Positions 34,380 to 43,766 of a stretch of DNA of 64,000 nucleotides are shown here, piece by piece. Source of the stretch: Microbacterium nanhaiense (GTDB lineage: Bacteria > Actinomycetota > Actinomycetes > Actinomycetales > Microbacteriaceae). Below the pieces are notes generated by a model. That model worked only from the letters and a program-made list of their open reading frames with translations, made no database searches and was not told the DNA's origin. Within the stretch, counting starts at the first letter, position 1. Each line of letters opens with the position of its first letter. A program made the position numbers and the translations under genes. The DNA lies in contig NZ_BMMQ01000006.1 in NCBI RefSeq assembly GCF_014646015.1, forward strand, positions 124,001 to 188,000, in the 5' to 3' direction.

Positions 34380-36800
34380 ATGAGCTCCGCAGACCGACTG
34401 TCTCGGCCTCGTCTCGTCGCGCTGTGGCGACGGGTGATGCCGGGCGCGACCGTGCTCGTCACCGCACAGCACAAGAGCGGCGTGGCCTCGAGCGTGCGCG
34501 AATGGCTGGCCGACACCGAGCAGCGCCTCGTAGTGTGGTCGTCCAACCGCCTCGAGGTGCCCGAGAACGCGCCCGAGGCCGACGTCGTCCTGCTCGAGAT
34601 CGAGGGTATGCGCACCGACCACGCCACGGCGACCCTCGCCGTGCGGCGACGCTGGCCGAACGCCACGCTCATCGCCGTGTCGAGCACGCAGTGGCCGCCG
34701 GAGCTCCTCGACGCCGGGCTCCGCCCCGAACGCGTCTTCTCCGGCGCAATGTTCGGCTTCACCGCGGACGAGGTGCTCGACCGCGCCGACCAGCTCGGCC
34801 TCAGCCTCAGCTGGGACGAGGCGACCGCCCTCCTCGACCGCGTGGGCACCCACGCGGGCTTCGTCGACGCCGTGCTGCGCGCGGCGGCGGCCCGCGGATC
34901 CCTCGACGACGAGGCCGTGCGCGCCGGCTGTCACGAACAGGCCGCCCACTTCGCCGGATCCGCCGCCGCCGGGGTCTTCCGCCCCAACGGCTGGCACGCC
35001 GTGCTCGTCACGGCGCGGATCGGCCCGATGCCGCGACGCACGCTGCTCGCGGTGTGGGGCCGCGACGAGGTCGTGCGCGCCGCGCTCGACAACATCATGC
35101 AATCGGGCTTCTTCATCGAGGACGTCGAGCGCGACCGCATCGAGCTGCGCCCCGCGATCCGCGCCGCCGTCGTCGAGCGCATCACGCGCGAAGCCCGGCT
35201 CGACGACGTCGACGAGGCGATCGCCGATCTCGCCGCGAAGCTGCTCGACGCGGGCCATGCCGGCGACGGCTGGGCCGTCGTCGCCGAGCTGCCGGGCCCG
35301 CGCGACCGCATGCTCACCCGCTACTGGTGGCAGCTCGGCGAGGTCGACGTCTCCCTCGCGCGCCCGTGGCTCGAGCAGGCCGTGCAGCGCGACCCCGCTC
35401 CCGCCCTCCGCGTCGCGCTCGCGCGCGCCCTGGTGTCGGTCACGAGCGCGGGCCACAGCGGATGCGTGCCCACGGCCGACCGGCACGCCGCCCGCGAGCT
35501 GCTCGACGAGGTCGGCGAGCAGCCCGGCGGGGTCGGCATCGTCGCCGCCCTGCTGCGCGGGGTGCTGCTCCGGCTCGAGGGTCGCGCGCGCGAGGCCCTC
35601 GAGCTGCACGAGGAACTCGCGAATACCTCCGACATCGCCGACGGGCCCGCCGCGAGCATCATCCGCGCGAACATGCTCTTACAGGCCGGCCTCAGCGCGC
35701 TCGATGCCTCGCGCAGCGACGTGTCGGCCGCGCGCCTGTCCGCGGCGGCGTCCCTCGCTCACGCCGCCGGCCACGAGCGATTCGCCCGTTTCGCGCACGA
35801 GCTGATGCTCTTCACCGCGCCCGAGGGCGTGCCGATGACGTCGGGTTTCCAGGCCCGGCTCGACAACCTCGTCGGCGCACAGGCGCTGTCGCGTCCCATG
35901 CGCGACGTCGTCGCCCTCGCCAACGCGCTGTACGCCGTCGACCCGACCGCCATGCGGGACGCGCTCGCCGGTCCCGATTCGATCGACGACCCCCGGGTGA
36001 TGGCGCACGTCTCCCTCGCGCTCCGCACCATCGCGCACGGCCTCCTCGGCACGTCCGAGCTCGCGCTGCGGAGCATCGATCTGTTCGAACAGGAGAACGG
36101 CGCGGCGGCACCCGCCCTCAACCAGCGCGTGATCCTCGCGTGGGCACGCGCGGAGGCCCTCGCGGGCGACGGGCGCTATGAGGCCGCCTTCGAGGCGATC
36201 TCGCGGATCCCCGAGGCGGCGGCCCGTCTCGTGCCCGTCGATCTGCTCCGCGCGCGCACGCACCTGCGCGGCGGGGAGCCGGAGCGCGCGATCGCATCGC
36301 TCGCCTCCGCCGCCGAGCCGCACGGATCCGGCGTGCTCGCGGTGTGGTCGCACATCGTGCTCTTCCTCGCCTATCACGCGATCGGATCCGAGTCCTCGCT
36401 GGACGTCGGCCGCCAGCACCTGCAGGTCGCGATCGTCGCGGCGGCCCGATCGCGCCCGCTCCTCCCGTTCGCCGCGCAGGGCATGGGCGCGCTCAACACC
36501 ACGATCGCGGAGGCGGGCGGTCTCGCGCTCGACCCCGCCGGATCCCGCTTCGTGCGGGAGCTGGCGCACATGCGCGACGAGCTGCAGCGCGCCACGAGCT
36601 CGACGCTCGCGCTCAGCGACCGGGAACGCACCGTGCTCCGGGCGCTCGTCGTCGCGGACTCGACCCGCGACGTCGCCGCGCGGCTGCACGTCTCGCCCAA
36701 CACGATCAAGACGCAACTGCGCTCGATCTACCGCAAGCTCGGCGTCTCGAGCTGGGCCGACGCGGTGGCCACCGCCCGGCGCGTCGGGCTCGTGGAATAG
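34380..36800 (+). CDS. MalT-like LuxR-family regulator with degenerate P-loop
   Basis: An 806-residue regulator with a C-terminal LuxR helix-turn-helix (LSDRERTVLRALVVADSTRDVAARLHVSPNTIKTQLRSIYRKLGV). The middle is helical, TPR-like, as in large MalT/LAL (STAND) activators. The N-terminal ATPase has decayed: at the P-loop position it reads TVLVTAQHKSGVASSV, with no GKT/S. So it may no longer hydrolyse ATP. The 232-nt region before it (34148-34379) holds a weak GC-rich inverted repeat (GCCCGGG / CCCGGGC) and presumably its promoter. It precedes an aldehyde dehydrogenase gene by 59 nt. Confidence 0.85.
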   Translation: MSSADRLSRPRLVALWRRVMPGATVLVTAQHKSGVASSVREWLADTEQRLVVWSSNRLEVPENAPEADVVLLEIEGMRTDHATATLAVRRRWPNATLIAVSSTQWPPELLDAGLRPERVFSGAMFGFTADEVLDRADQLGLSLSWDEATALLDRVGTHAGFVDAVLRAAAARGSLDDEAVRAGCHEQAAHFAGSAAAGVFRPNGWHAVLVTARIGPMPRRTLLAVWGRDEVVRAALDNIMQSGFFIEDVERDRIELRPAIRAAVVERITREARLDDVDEAIADLAAKLLDAGHAGDGWAVVAELPGPRDRMLTRYWWQLGEVDVSLARPWLEQAVQRDPAPALRVALARALVSVTSAGHSGCVPTADRHAARELLDEVGEQPGGVGIVAALLRGVLLRLEGRAREALELHEELANTSDIADGPAASIIRANMLLQAGLSALDASRSDVSAARLSAAASLAHAAGHERFARFAHELMLFTAPEGVPMTSGFQARLDNLVGAQALSRPMRDVVALANALYAVDPTAMRDALAGPDSIDDPRVMAHVSLALRTIAHGLLGTSELALRSIDLFEQENGAAAPALNQRVILAWARAEALAGDGRYEAAFEAISRIPEAAARLVPVDLLRARTHLRGGEPERAIASLASAAEPHGSGVLAVWSHIVLFLAYHAIGSESSLDVGRQHLQVAIVAAARSRPLLPFAAQGMGALNTTIAEAGGLALDPAGSRFVRELAHMRDELQRATSSTLALSDRERTVLRALVVADSTRDVAARLHVSPNTIKTQLRSIYRKLGVSSWADAVATARRVGLVE

Positions 36801-36859
36801 CGCGCATTCGAGTGCGCGGAACCCGCGCCCGTGCGCCCCGGGCGTGCCAGGCTGGAGGC

Positions 36860-38284
36860 ATGGACTTTCGCACTCAGCTGTACATCGACGGGGCCTGGCG
36901 AGACGGCGACGGCGACTTCGCGGTCGCGGATCCCGCCACAGGCCAGGAGATCGCGCGCTTCGCCGCCGCGAGCGAGGACGACTGCGTCGCGGCCGTCGCG
37001 GCGGCCGAGCGCGCGCTCCCCGAGTGGCGCGCGACCGCCCCGCGCGAGCGCGCCGAGATCCTGCGGCGCGCCTTCGAGATCCTCACCGACGAGGTCGAGG
37101 CGCTCGCCGAGACGATCGTGCGGGAGAACGGCAAGTCGTGGGCCGATGCCATCGGCGAGGCGCGCTACGCCACCGAGTTCTTCCGCTGGTTCTCCGAGGA
37201 GGCCGTGCGCATCCCGGGCGACTACCGCCTCTCGCCCGCCGGCGACAAGCGCATCATCGTCACCCACCAGCCCATCGGGGTCTCGGTGCTCATCACGCCG
37301 TGGAACTTCCCCGCCGCCATGGCCACGCGCAAGCTGGCGCCCGCGCTCGCGGCCGGGTGCACGACCGTACTGAAGCCAGCGCTCGAGACGCCGCTCACGG
37401 CGGCCTATATCGTCGATGCGCTCGAGCGGGCGGGCCTTCCCGCGGGCGTCGTGAACCTCGTCACGCCGCTCGACGCAGGATCCGCGACGCGGGCGATGCT
37501 CGCCCAGCCCGCCGTCCGTAAACTCTCGTTCACGGGATCCACGCCCGTCGGGCGCGAGCTACTGCGCACCGCCGCGGACCGCGTCATCAGCTGCTCGATG
37601 GAGCTCGGCGGCAACGCCCCGCTGATCGTCCTCCCGGGCGCCGACCTCGCGCAGGCGGTCGAGGGATCCTTCGCCGCGAAGATGCGCAACGGCGGATCCG
37701 CGTGCACCGCCGCGAACCGCTTCTACGTGCACACCGACATCCACGACGAGTTCGTCGCCGCGTACCGGCAGCGCCTCGCGGGCGTCAAGATCGGCCCGGG
37801 CACCGACCGCGCCAACGACCTCGGCGCCCTCGTCTCGCTCAAGGAGCGCGACAAGGTCGCCGGGCTCGTCGAGCGCGCGCTCGACGGCGGCGCATCGGCG
37901 CAGCTCGGCGGCGCCACCCTGGCGACCAACGGCGCCTTCTATCCCGCGACGCTGCTCACCGGGGTCACCCACGGATCCGAGATCACCGAGACCGAGATTT
38001 TCGGGCCCGTGACGACGATCGTGCGCGTCGATTCGGCCGACGAGGCCGTGCGGATGGCCAACGACACCGAGTTCGGCCTCATGGCGTACGTCTTCGGCGA
38101 GGAGCGCGAGGCCATCGCCGTCGCCCAGCGCATCGAGGCGGGCATGGTCGCGGTCAACCGCGGCGTCGCGAGCGACCCGGCCGCCCCGTTCGGCGGCATG
38201 AAGCAGTCGGGCCTCGGCCGCGAGGGATCGGCGGAGGGCATCCTCGAGTTCCTCGAGGAGCAGTACATCACAATCGACGCGTGA
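36860..38284 (+). CDS. NAD(P)-dependent aldehyde dehydrogenase (SSADH-like)
   Basis: A 474-residue aldehyde dehydrogenase most like succinate-semialdehyde dehydrogenases. Visible are the Asn of TPWNFPAAM, the Lys of VLKPALETP, SFTGSTPVG, the base Glu in MELGGNAP and the catalytic Cys in GGSACTAANR. Length is normal. It may process an aldehyde from the adjacent sugar pathways or an amine. It lies downstream of the LuxR gene and converges with the FCD regulator of the apionate operon. Confidence 0.87.
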   Translation: MDFRTQLYIDGAWRDGDGDFAVADPATGQEIARFAAASEDDCVAAVAAAERALPEWRATAPRERAEILRRAFEILTDEVEALAETIVRENGKSWADAIGEARYATEFFRWFSEEAVRIPGDYRLSPAGDKRIIVTHQPIGVSVLITPWNFPAAMATRKLAPALAAGCTTVLKPALETPLTAAYIVDALERAGLPAGVVNLVTPLDAGSATRAMLAQPAVRKLSFTGSTPVGRELLRTAADRVISCSMELGGNAPLIVLPGADLAQAVEGSFAAKMRNGGSACTAANRFYVHTDIHDEFVAAYRQRLAGVKIGPGTDRANDLGALVSLKERDKVAGLVERALDGGASAQLGGATLATNGAFYPATLLTGVTHGSEITETEIFGPVTTIVRVDSADEAVRMANDTEFGLMAYVFGEEREAIAVAQRIEAGMVAVNRGVASDPAAPFGGMKQSGLGREGSAEGILEFLEEQYITIDA

Positions 38285-38298
38285 GGCGCGGGCCGCAG

Positions 38299-38367
38299 CT
38301 GCGGGGCTGAGCCGGATCTGCGGATCCGATCGCCGGCATCATCCGCAGTTGCGGCTCGGCTCCGCGG
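38299..38367. repeat. 69-nt palindromic repeat, family B, copy 1 (diverged)
   Basis: Outer arms CTGCGGGGCTGAGCC (38299-38313) and GGCTCGGCTCCGCGG (38353-38367) enclose a central GCGGATCCGATCGC. It is the most diverged of three copies (others at 47013 and 54123) and sits between the convergent aldehyde dehydrogenase and GntR genes. Confidence 0.7.
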
Positions 38368-38386
38368 GACGGGCCGACGGCGGACC

Positions 38387-39121
38387 TCAGCGCGCCGATT
38401 CCGCGAGGCGCTCGCCCGCCGTGACCATGTGCACGGCCATCGCGGACGCCGCGGCATCGGCGTCGTTGGCATCGAGGGCGCGGGCGACGGCCTCGTGCTC
38501 GGCGAGCGCCAGCTCGGCCTGCTCGCGGGTGTGCACGGCGCGGTCGGAGTACACCTGCAGGAGCGAGCGCACCACGTGCAGCAGGTCGCGCAGGGTGCCG
38601 TTGCCGGCGGCGTCGGCGAGCGCGAGGTGGAACGCGAAATCCGCCTTCGCGAACGCCTGCAGGTCGTCGCCCGCCGCGCGCATCTCATCGAGGTGCCGCG
38701 CGATCGTCTCGCGGGCCTCGGCCGAGGCGTGCGTCGCCGCGATGCGCGCGACGTAGATCTCCAGCCCCGAGCGCAGCTCGATGAGCTCCGCAGTGTTGCG
38801 CTCGCCGATCAGCAGCCCCCAGCGCAGGGTCTGCGGCAGCAGCGCGCTGGCCTCGCCGCGCAGATAGGTTCCGGATCCGGGGCGCACGTCGACGATGCCG
38901 AGCATCTCGAGCGCGGCGAGCGCCTCGCGCACGGCCGAGCGGCCGACGCTGAGGGACGCGGCCAGTTGGCGCTCCGCGGGCAGCCGCGTGCCCGGCGCGA
39001 TATCGCCGCTCGTGAACAGGTCGAGGAGCCGACGGGCGACCTCGCTGACGGGCGTTCCCGAGGGCAGAGAGCCGAGCGCCTCGGCGATGGCGTCGGATCC
39101 TCCGGTGGCGTCTGCTGGCAT
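38387..39121 (-). CDS. GntR-family (FCD) repressor of the apionate operon
   Basis: A 244-residue FadR-subfamily GntR regulator with a winged helix (about 20-90: RLPAERQLAASLSVGRSAVREALAALEMLG) and an all-helical FCD effector domain with the metal-binding His residues. The ATG at 39121 is chosen since a -10-like TATGAT ends 7 nt before it, which implies a leaderless mRNA; starts at 39133 or 39145 are possible. It is divergent from the kinase gene of the apionate operon, with a 20-bp palindrome between, so it most likely represses both. Confidence 0.9.
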   Translation of the reverse strand: MPADATGGSDAIAEALGSLPSGTPVSEVARRLLDLFTSGDIAPGTRLPAERQLAASLSVGRSAVREALAALEMLGIVDVRPGSGTYLRGEASALLPQTLRWGLLIGERNTAELIELRSGLEIYVARIAATHASAEARETIARHLDEMRAAGDDLQAFAKADFAFHLALADAAGNGTLRDLLHVVRSLLQVYSDRAVHTREQAELALAEHEAVARALDANDADAAASAMAVHMVTAGERLAESAR

Positions 39122-39128
39122 GATGTCG

Positions 39129-39159
39129 ATCATACTGTGCGCCATTTGCAATTGGTCAA
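39129..39159 (-). promoter_or_regulatory. Candidate leaderless promoter of FCD regulator
   Basis: On the minus strand TTGACC (39159-39154) lies inside the FCD operator and TATGAT (39134-39129) is 19 nt further. Transcription would start at about the A of the ATG at 39121. The spacer is longer than ideal. Confidence 0.4.
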
Positions 39160-39171
39160 CCGGTTTGCCAA
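39152..39171. promoter_or_regulatory. FCD-type 20-bp operator
   Basis: TTGGTCAACCGGTTTGCCAA is an inverted repeat with 8 of 10 positions matching between arms, containing the TGGT/ACCA spacing usual for FadR-subfamily repressors. It is 37 nt upstream of the kinase start and overlaps the regulator's own -35. Confidence 0.75.
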
Positions 39172-39207
39172 ACTAGGCGTACGTCCGTACTCACGAAAGG
39201 TTCGACG

Positions 39208-40923
39208 ATGACCCGCCTGTGGAATGACCCCGCCGATTTCGCCGACGAGATGATCGACGGCTTCGTCGCGGCCAACGGACGCTACGTGCGCCGCGTGTCC
39301 GGCGGCGTGGCCCGCGCGACCGCGACGCCCGAAGGCCAGGTCGCGTTCGTCATCGGCGGCGGATCCGGCCACTACCCCGCGTTCGGCGGGCTCGTGGGGC
39401 CGGGGCTCGCCCACGGCGCGGCGATGGGCAACCTCTTCGCCTCGCCCTCGACGCAGCAGGTCCTCTCGGTGGCCAGGGCCGCCGAGAACGGCGGCGGAGT
39501 CCTGCTCAGCTACGGCAACTATGCCGGCGACGTGCTGAACTTCGACGCGGCGCAGGAGCAGCTCCGCGCCGCGGGCATCCCCTGCGAGACCGTGACGGTC
39601 ACCGACGACGTCGCCTCCGCCGACAAGAGCGAGATCCACAAGCGGCGCGGCATCGCGGGCGACCTCACGGTGTTCCGCACCGCGGGAGCGGCCGCCGAAC
39701 GCGGGGCGGACCTCGAGGAGGTCACCCGGCTCGCGCGCCGCGCCAACGACCGCACGCGCTCCTTCGGCGTCGCGTTCTCGGGCTGCTCGCTGCCCGGCGC
39801 CGAGGAGCCCCTCTTCGAGGTCGCGCCCGGCCACATGGCGCTCGGCCTGGGGATCCACGGTGAGCCCGGCCTCGGCGACACCGAGATCCCCACCGCCGAC
39901 GGCCTCGCCGAGCTGCTCGTGACGCGCCTCCTCGAGGAGGTGCCCGGCGACGTCGCGGAGGTGCGCGGCGCGCGCGTCGTGCCGGTGCTCAACGGCCTCG
40001 GATCCCTCAAATACGAGGAGATGTTCGTCGTCTACCGGCGCATCGCGCGCCTGCTCGACGAGGCGGGCATCGTCGCGGTCGACCCGCACGTCGGCGAGTA
40101 CTGCACGAGCTTCGACATGGCCGGCACCTCGCTGACGCTGCTGTGGCTCGACGACGAGCTCGAAGAGCTGTGGGAGACCGGCGTCGACACGCCCGCCTAC
40201 CGCCGGGGGTCCGTCGACACCTCACACCTCGTCCGCGTCGAGACGAGCGACGAGGAGAGCGAGGACGCGATCGGCGACGCCGACGACTCCTCGCGCGAGG
40301 TCGCCCGCACGATCGCGGCGGCCTTCGACCTCTGGCGCGCCACGATCGACGAGAACGTCGACGAGCTGGGCCGCCTCGACGCGATCGCGGGCGACGGCGA
40401 CCACGGCATCGGCATGCAGCGCGGGATCCACGCCGCCCAGGCGGCGGCGCGCGATGCGGCGGAGCGCGGCGCGGGAGCCGCGACGACGCTCGCACGGGCC
40501 GCGGACGCCTGGTCCGACCGCGCCGGTGGCACCTCCGGCGCGATCTGGGGAGCGATCCTCGACACGATCGCGGGGCACCTCGGCGATGAGGGCGTGCCCT
40601 CTCCCGACGCCATCGCGGCGGGCCTCGAGGCCGCGAAGACCCGCGTCGCCGGTTTCGGTGCCGTCGTCGGCGACAAGACCCTCGTCGACGCGCTGAACCC
40701 GCTCGCCGAGACCTTCGCGGCCCGGGCCGCGGACGGCGCGGGAATCGCCGACGCGTGGCGCGAGGCCGCCGACGCCGCCACCGCGGCCGCGGCCGCGACC
40801 GCCGACCTCCTCCCCCAGATGGGCCGGGCCCGCGCGCACCACGAGAAGGCGCTCGGCATCCCGGATCCCGGGGCCCACTCGCTCGCCCTGCTCGCGCAGG
40901 CTCTCCTCCAGCTCACCCAGTGA
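39208..40923 (+). CDS. lerK: Dihydroxyacetone kinase-family L-erythrulose kinase
   Basis: A 571-residue DhaK-DhaL fusion. The DhaK part (about 1-330) has [12 protein letters not shown] and [11 protein letters not shown]; the DhaL ATP domain (about 365-571) has the metal-binding [14 protein letters not shown] and GGTSGAIWG. In the apionate/threitol pathways (known from Mycobacterium smegmatis and apionate degraders) this family phosphorylates L-erythrulose at C1. Here it leads an operon with a decarboxylase that should yield L-erythrulose and two isomerases for the phosphates, so that role is preferred over dihydroxyacetone kinase. Confidence 0.85.
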   Translation: MTRLWNDPADFADEMIDGFVAANGRYVRRVSGGVARATATPEGQVAFVIGGGSGHYPAFGGLVGPGLAHGAAMGNLFASPSTQQVLSVARAAENGGGVLLSYGNYAGDVLNFDAAQEQLRAAGIPCETVTVTDDVASADKSEIHKRRGIAGDLTVFRTAGAAAERGADLEEVTRLARRANDRTRSFGVAFSGCSLPGAEEPLFEVAPGHMALGLGIHGEPGLGDTEIPTADGLAELLVTRLLEEVPGDVAEVRGARVVPVLNGLGSLKYEEMFVVYRRIARLLDEAGIVAVDPHVGEYCTSFDMAGTSLTLLWLDDELEELWETGVDTPAYRRGSVDTSHLVRVETSDEESEDAIGDADDSSREVARTIAAAFDLWRATIDENVDELGRLDAIAGDGDHGIGMQRGIHAAQAAARDAAERGAGAATTLARAADAWSDRAGGTSGAIWGAILDTIAGHLGDEGVPSPDAIAAGLEAAKTRVAGFGAVVGDKTLVDALNPLAETFAARAADGAGIADAWREAADAATAAAAATADLLPQMGRARAHHEKALGIPDPGAHSLALLAQALLQLTQ

Positions 40924-40934
40924 AAGGCACGATC

Positions 40935-41405
40935 ATGACCGACCAGCTTCGCATCGTCATCGGCTCGGACGACGCCGGATTCGACTACAAGGAGATCCTG
41001 AAGAAGGATCTCGAGGCCAACGACGGCGTCGCGAGCGTCGTCGACGTGGGCGTGAGCGCCGACGGCCACACGCCCTACCCGAAGGTCGCGATCGAGGCCG
41101 CCGAGCGCGTCGCGCGCGGCGAGGCCGACCGCGCCTTGATCTTCTGCGGCACGGGCCTCGGCGTCGCGATCTCCGCGAACAAGGTCGCCGGGATCCGCGC
41201 CGTCACGGCGCACGACAGCTTCTCGGTCGAGCGCGCTGTCCTCTCCAACAACGCCCAGGTGCTGTGCATGGGTCAGCGCGTCATCGGCATCGAGCTCGCC
41301 CGCCGCCTCGTGCGCGAGTGGCTCACGTACCGTTTCGACGAGACCTCGGCGAGCGCCGACAAGGTCGCCGTGCTCACCGAGTACGAGACCACCGGCAGCT
41401 GCTGA
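40935..41405 (+). CDS. derI: RpiB-family D-erythrulose-4-phosphate isomerase
   Basis: A 156-residue RpiB/LacAB-type isomerase: [11 protein letters not shown] at the N-terminus and the anion-hole motif [13 protein letters not shown] with the catalytic Cys. In tetrose pathways such enzymes convert D-erythrulose 4-phosphate to D-erythrose 4-phosphate, which enters the pentose phosphate pathway. It begins 12 nt after the kinase and its stop overlaps the next start (TGATG). Ribose-5-phosphate isomerase is the alternative, less likely in this operon. Confidence 0.85.
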   Translation: MTDQLRIVIGSDDAGFDYKEILKKDLEANDGVASVVDVGVSADGHTPYPKVAIEAAERVARGEADRALIFCGTGLGVAISANKVAGIRAVTAHDSFSVERAVLSNNAQVLCMGQRVIGIELARRLVREWLTYRFDETSASADKVAVLTEYETTGSC

Positions 41406-42148
41406 TGACGCGACGCATCGTCGGCATCAGCCTGAAGATGTACTTCGGGCATGCGCGGGCGACCGAGTGGTTCGCGCAGGTCGCCTCCCGGGTGGCCGCG
41501 CACGATGCCGTGGCGAGCGGATCCGTCGAGGTCTTCGTCACGCCGACGTTCCTGCAGGTCCCCGCGGCGGTCGCGGCGTTCCGCGACACCCCCGTGCGCG
41601 TCGGCGGGCAGGACGTCGCCGCCGAGGCCGAGGGCGCGTTCACGGGCGAGGTGTCGGCCTACGAGCTCGCCGAGGTGGGCGCCCGCCTTGCCGAGATCGG
41701 CCACGCCGAGCGCCGCCGCCTCTTCGCCGAGACCGACGAGGTCGTCGCGCGGAAGACCGCCGTCAGCCTCGGCGCGGGCCTTGAGCCCCTGCTGTGCATC
41801 GGCGAGACCGAGCGGCAGGATCCCGAGGACGCCGCCCGGGCGTCGGTCGCGCAGCTGCGCGCCGCGCTCGCGGGCGCGCCCGAGGGATCCGTCATCGTCG
41901 CCTACGAGCCCGTCTGGGCGATCGGGGCGCCCGAGCCCGCGGGCGAGGAGCACGTGCGCATCGTCGCCGGCGCGCTGCGTGAGGCGCTCGCGGGGCGGCC
42001 CGGTTCCGCCGTGATCTATGGCGGCGCCGCCGGCCCCGGCCTGCTCACGCGCCTCGGCGGTGCCGTCGACGGCGTGTTCCTCGGGCGCTTCGCGCACGAC
42101 CCGGACGCGCTCATGACCGTCATCGACGAGGCGGGGGCGAGCGCATGA
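41405..42148 (+). CDS. lerI: Triosephosphate isomerase-family L-erythrulose-1-phosphate isomerase
   Basis: A 247-residue TIM barrel of the TPI family with Lys in GISLKMYF, His in IGHAERRRLF and Glu in AYEPVWAIG, so all catalytic residues remain. It is more compact at loop 6 than glycolytic TPI (which is expected elsewhere in the genome), as in LerI/EryH-type enzymes that interconvert L-erythrulose 1-phosphate and D-erythrulose 4-phosphate. It overlaps the genes on both sides by 1 and 4 nt. Confidence 0.85.
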   Translation: MTRRIVGISLKMYFGHARATEWFAQVASRVAAHDAVASGSVEVFVTPTFLQVPAAVAAFRDTPVRVGGQDVAAEAEGAFTGEVSAYELAEVGARLAEIGHAERRRLFAETDEVVARKTAVSLGAGLEPLLCIGETERQDPEDAARASVAQLRAALAGAPEGSVIVAYEPVWAIGAPEPAGEEHVRIVAGALREALAGRPGSAVIYGGAAGPGLLTRLGGAVDGVFLGRFAHDPDALMTVIDEAGASA

Positions 42149-42915
42149 TCGGTCTCGGCACCTACGCCTACTTCTGGCAACACGCCGAGGGGCTCTCGCT
42201 GACGGGTGCCTTCGAGGACACGAGGGCCCAGGGCGTCGAGCTGTTCCAGATCTGCGACTACGCACCGCTGCTCGAGATGACGGATGCCCAGCTCCGGGAG
42301 GCCGCCGCCGCCGCGCGCGGGCTCGGGCTCGCGATCGAGCTCGGCACGAAGGGCATCGAGCCCGAACACCTCCTCCGGTTCCTCGACTTGGCCGAGATCT
42401 TCGACGCCCGGCTGATCCGCGGAATGGTGCTGCGCGATCAGACCGAGGACGCCGCCGGGCTGCTCCGCCGCGTCTCCGGGTCCTTCGAGGCCGCCGGCGT
42501 CGAGCTGGCGCTCGAGACCTACGAGCAGGTACCCACGCGCGCGCTGACGGGCATCATCGACGAGGTGGGCAGCCGCGCGATCGGGATCTGCCTGGATCCG
42601 GCGAACGTCGTCGCGCAGCTCGAGAGCCCCCGCGAGTGCGTCGAGGCAACCTCGCCGTACGTCAAGAACGTGCACGTGAAGGACTTCGCGTTCGCGCGCC
42701 AGGCCGGCTGGGTGGGCTTCACCTACAGCGGCGCGCCCATGGGCGAGGGCCTGCACGATTACGACCATCTCCTCCGCACCGTGACGCCGCGAGAGCGCGG
42801 CATCAACGAAATCGTCGAGCACTGGCTGCCGTGGCAGACCGACGCCGACACGACCATCACCACCGAGCGGGCGTGGACCCGCACGACCCTCGAGATCCTC
42901 AGGAGCACACTATGA
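42145..42915 (+). CDS. oiaC: 3-oxo-isoapionate decarboxylase-like AP-endonuclease-2-fold enzyme
   Basis: A 256-residue sugar-phosphate isomerase/epimerase-fold protein. Putative metal ligands are Glu124 (ALETYEQ), Asp151 (CLDPANV), His177 (VHVKD) and Glu225 (IVEHWLPW). In the described D-apionate pathway a protein of this fold (OiaC) decarboxylates 3-oxo-isoapionate to L-erythrulose. The neighbours on either side (oxidoisomerase, L-erythrulose enzymes) fit. Its start overlaps the isomerase stop (ATGA). The assignment rests on fold plus gene order. Confidence 0.78.
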   Translation: MIGLGTYAYFWQHAEGLSLTGAFEDTRAQGVELFQICDYAPLLEMTDAQLREAAAAARGLGLAIELGTKGIEPEHLLRFLDLAEIFDARLIRGMVLRDQTEDAAGLLRRVSGSFEAAGVELALETYEQVPTRALTGIIDEVGSRAIGICLDPANVVAQLESPRECVEATSPYVKNVHVKDFAFARQAGWVGFTYSGAPMGEGLHDYDHLLRTVTPRERGINEIVEHWLPWQTDADTTITTERAWTRTTLEILRSTL

Positions 42916-43766
42916 GCGAGCAGTACAAGATTGCCGTCATCGGCGCGGGCGGCAAGATGGGCATGCGCGTGTCGAACAACCTCGTGAAGACCGCGCACCA
43001 GGTCGCCTACGTCGAGAACTCGCCCGCGGGCCAGCAGCGCACGATCGAGGCCGGTCGTGAGCTGACCGATGCGTCGGTCGCCGTCGCCGACGCCGACATC
43101 GTCGTCCTCGCCGTGCCGGACCTGGCGCTCGCCGCCGTCACCGCCGAGCTCGTGCCGCAGATGAAGGCCGGCGCGGTGTGCCTGACCCTCGATCCGGCCG
43201 CCGCCTACGCGGGCCTGCTGACGACGCGCGACGACGTCATCCAGGCGGTGGCGCACCCCTGCCATCCGTCGATCTTCCTCCAGCGCGAGACCCCCGAGCA
43301 GTGGGCCGACACCTTCGGCGGCATCGCGGCTCCCCAGGACGCGATCGCCGCCGTCGAGAGCGACGACCCCGCCATGAAGACCCTCGTCGAAGAGACCGTG
43401 CGCTCGATCTACGCGCCCGTCATCGACGTGCACTTCGTGACGATCAAGCAGCTCGCGCAGCTCGAGCCGACCCTCGTCGAGACCGTCGCCTGCATGATCG
43501 GCGAGCTGCTCAACGAGGCCCTGCAGGAGGCGATCCACACGATGGGTGTGCCCGAGGCCGCCGCGCGCAGCATCATGTACGGCCACACGCAGGTCGCCCT
43601 CGCCAACGGTCTCCGCGGCGACAACCCCTTCTCGGACGCGTGCCTCATCGCCATGAAGTACGGCCGCGAAACGATCATCAAGGAAGACTGGAAGAAGATC
43701 TTCCAGGACGACGAGCTCGACAAGAACCTCGCCGCCATGCTCCACCTCGACAAGATCGAGCGCTGA
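42912..43766 (+). CDS. apnO: D-apionate oxidoisomerase-like (phosphogluconate dehydrogenase C-terminal type)
   Basis: A 284-residue NAD-binding protein: IAVIGAGGKMGMRVSNNL is the Rossmann motif (residues 7-24), VLAVPDLAL the second strand, and VAHPCHPSIFLQRETPEQW leads into a helical C-terminal domain of the phosphogluconate-dehydrogenase type. ApnO proteins of this family oxidise and rearrange D-apionate to 3-oxo-isoapionate. It overlaps the decarboxylase gene (ATGA) and the SDR gene (TGATG). The call agrees with the whole operon. Confidence 0.8.
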   Translation: MSEQYKIAVIGAGGKMGMRVSNNLVKTAHQVAYVENSPAGQQRTIEAGRELTDASVAVADADIVVLAVPDLALAAVTAELVPQMKAGAVCLTLDPAAAYAGLLTTRDDVIQAVAHPCHPSIFLQRETPEQWADTFGGIAAPQDAIAAVESDDPAMKTLVEETVRSIYAPVIDVHFVTIKQLAQLEPTLVETVACMIGELLNEALQEAIHTMGVPEAAARSIMYGHTQVALANGLRGDNPFSDACLIAMKYGRETIIKEDWKKIFQDDELDKNLAAMLHLDKIER

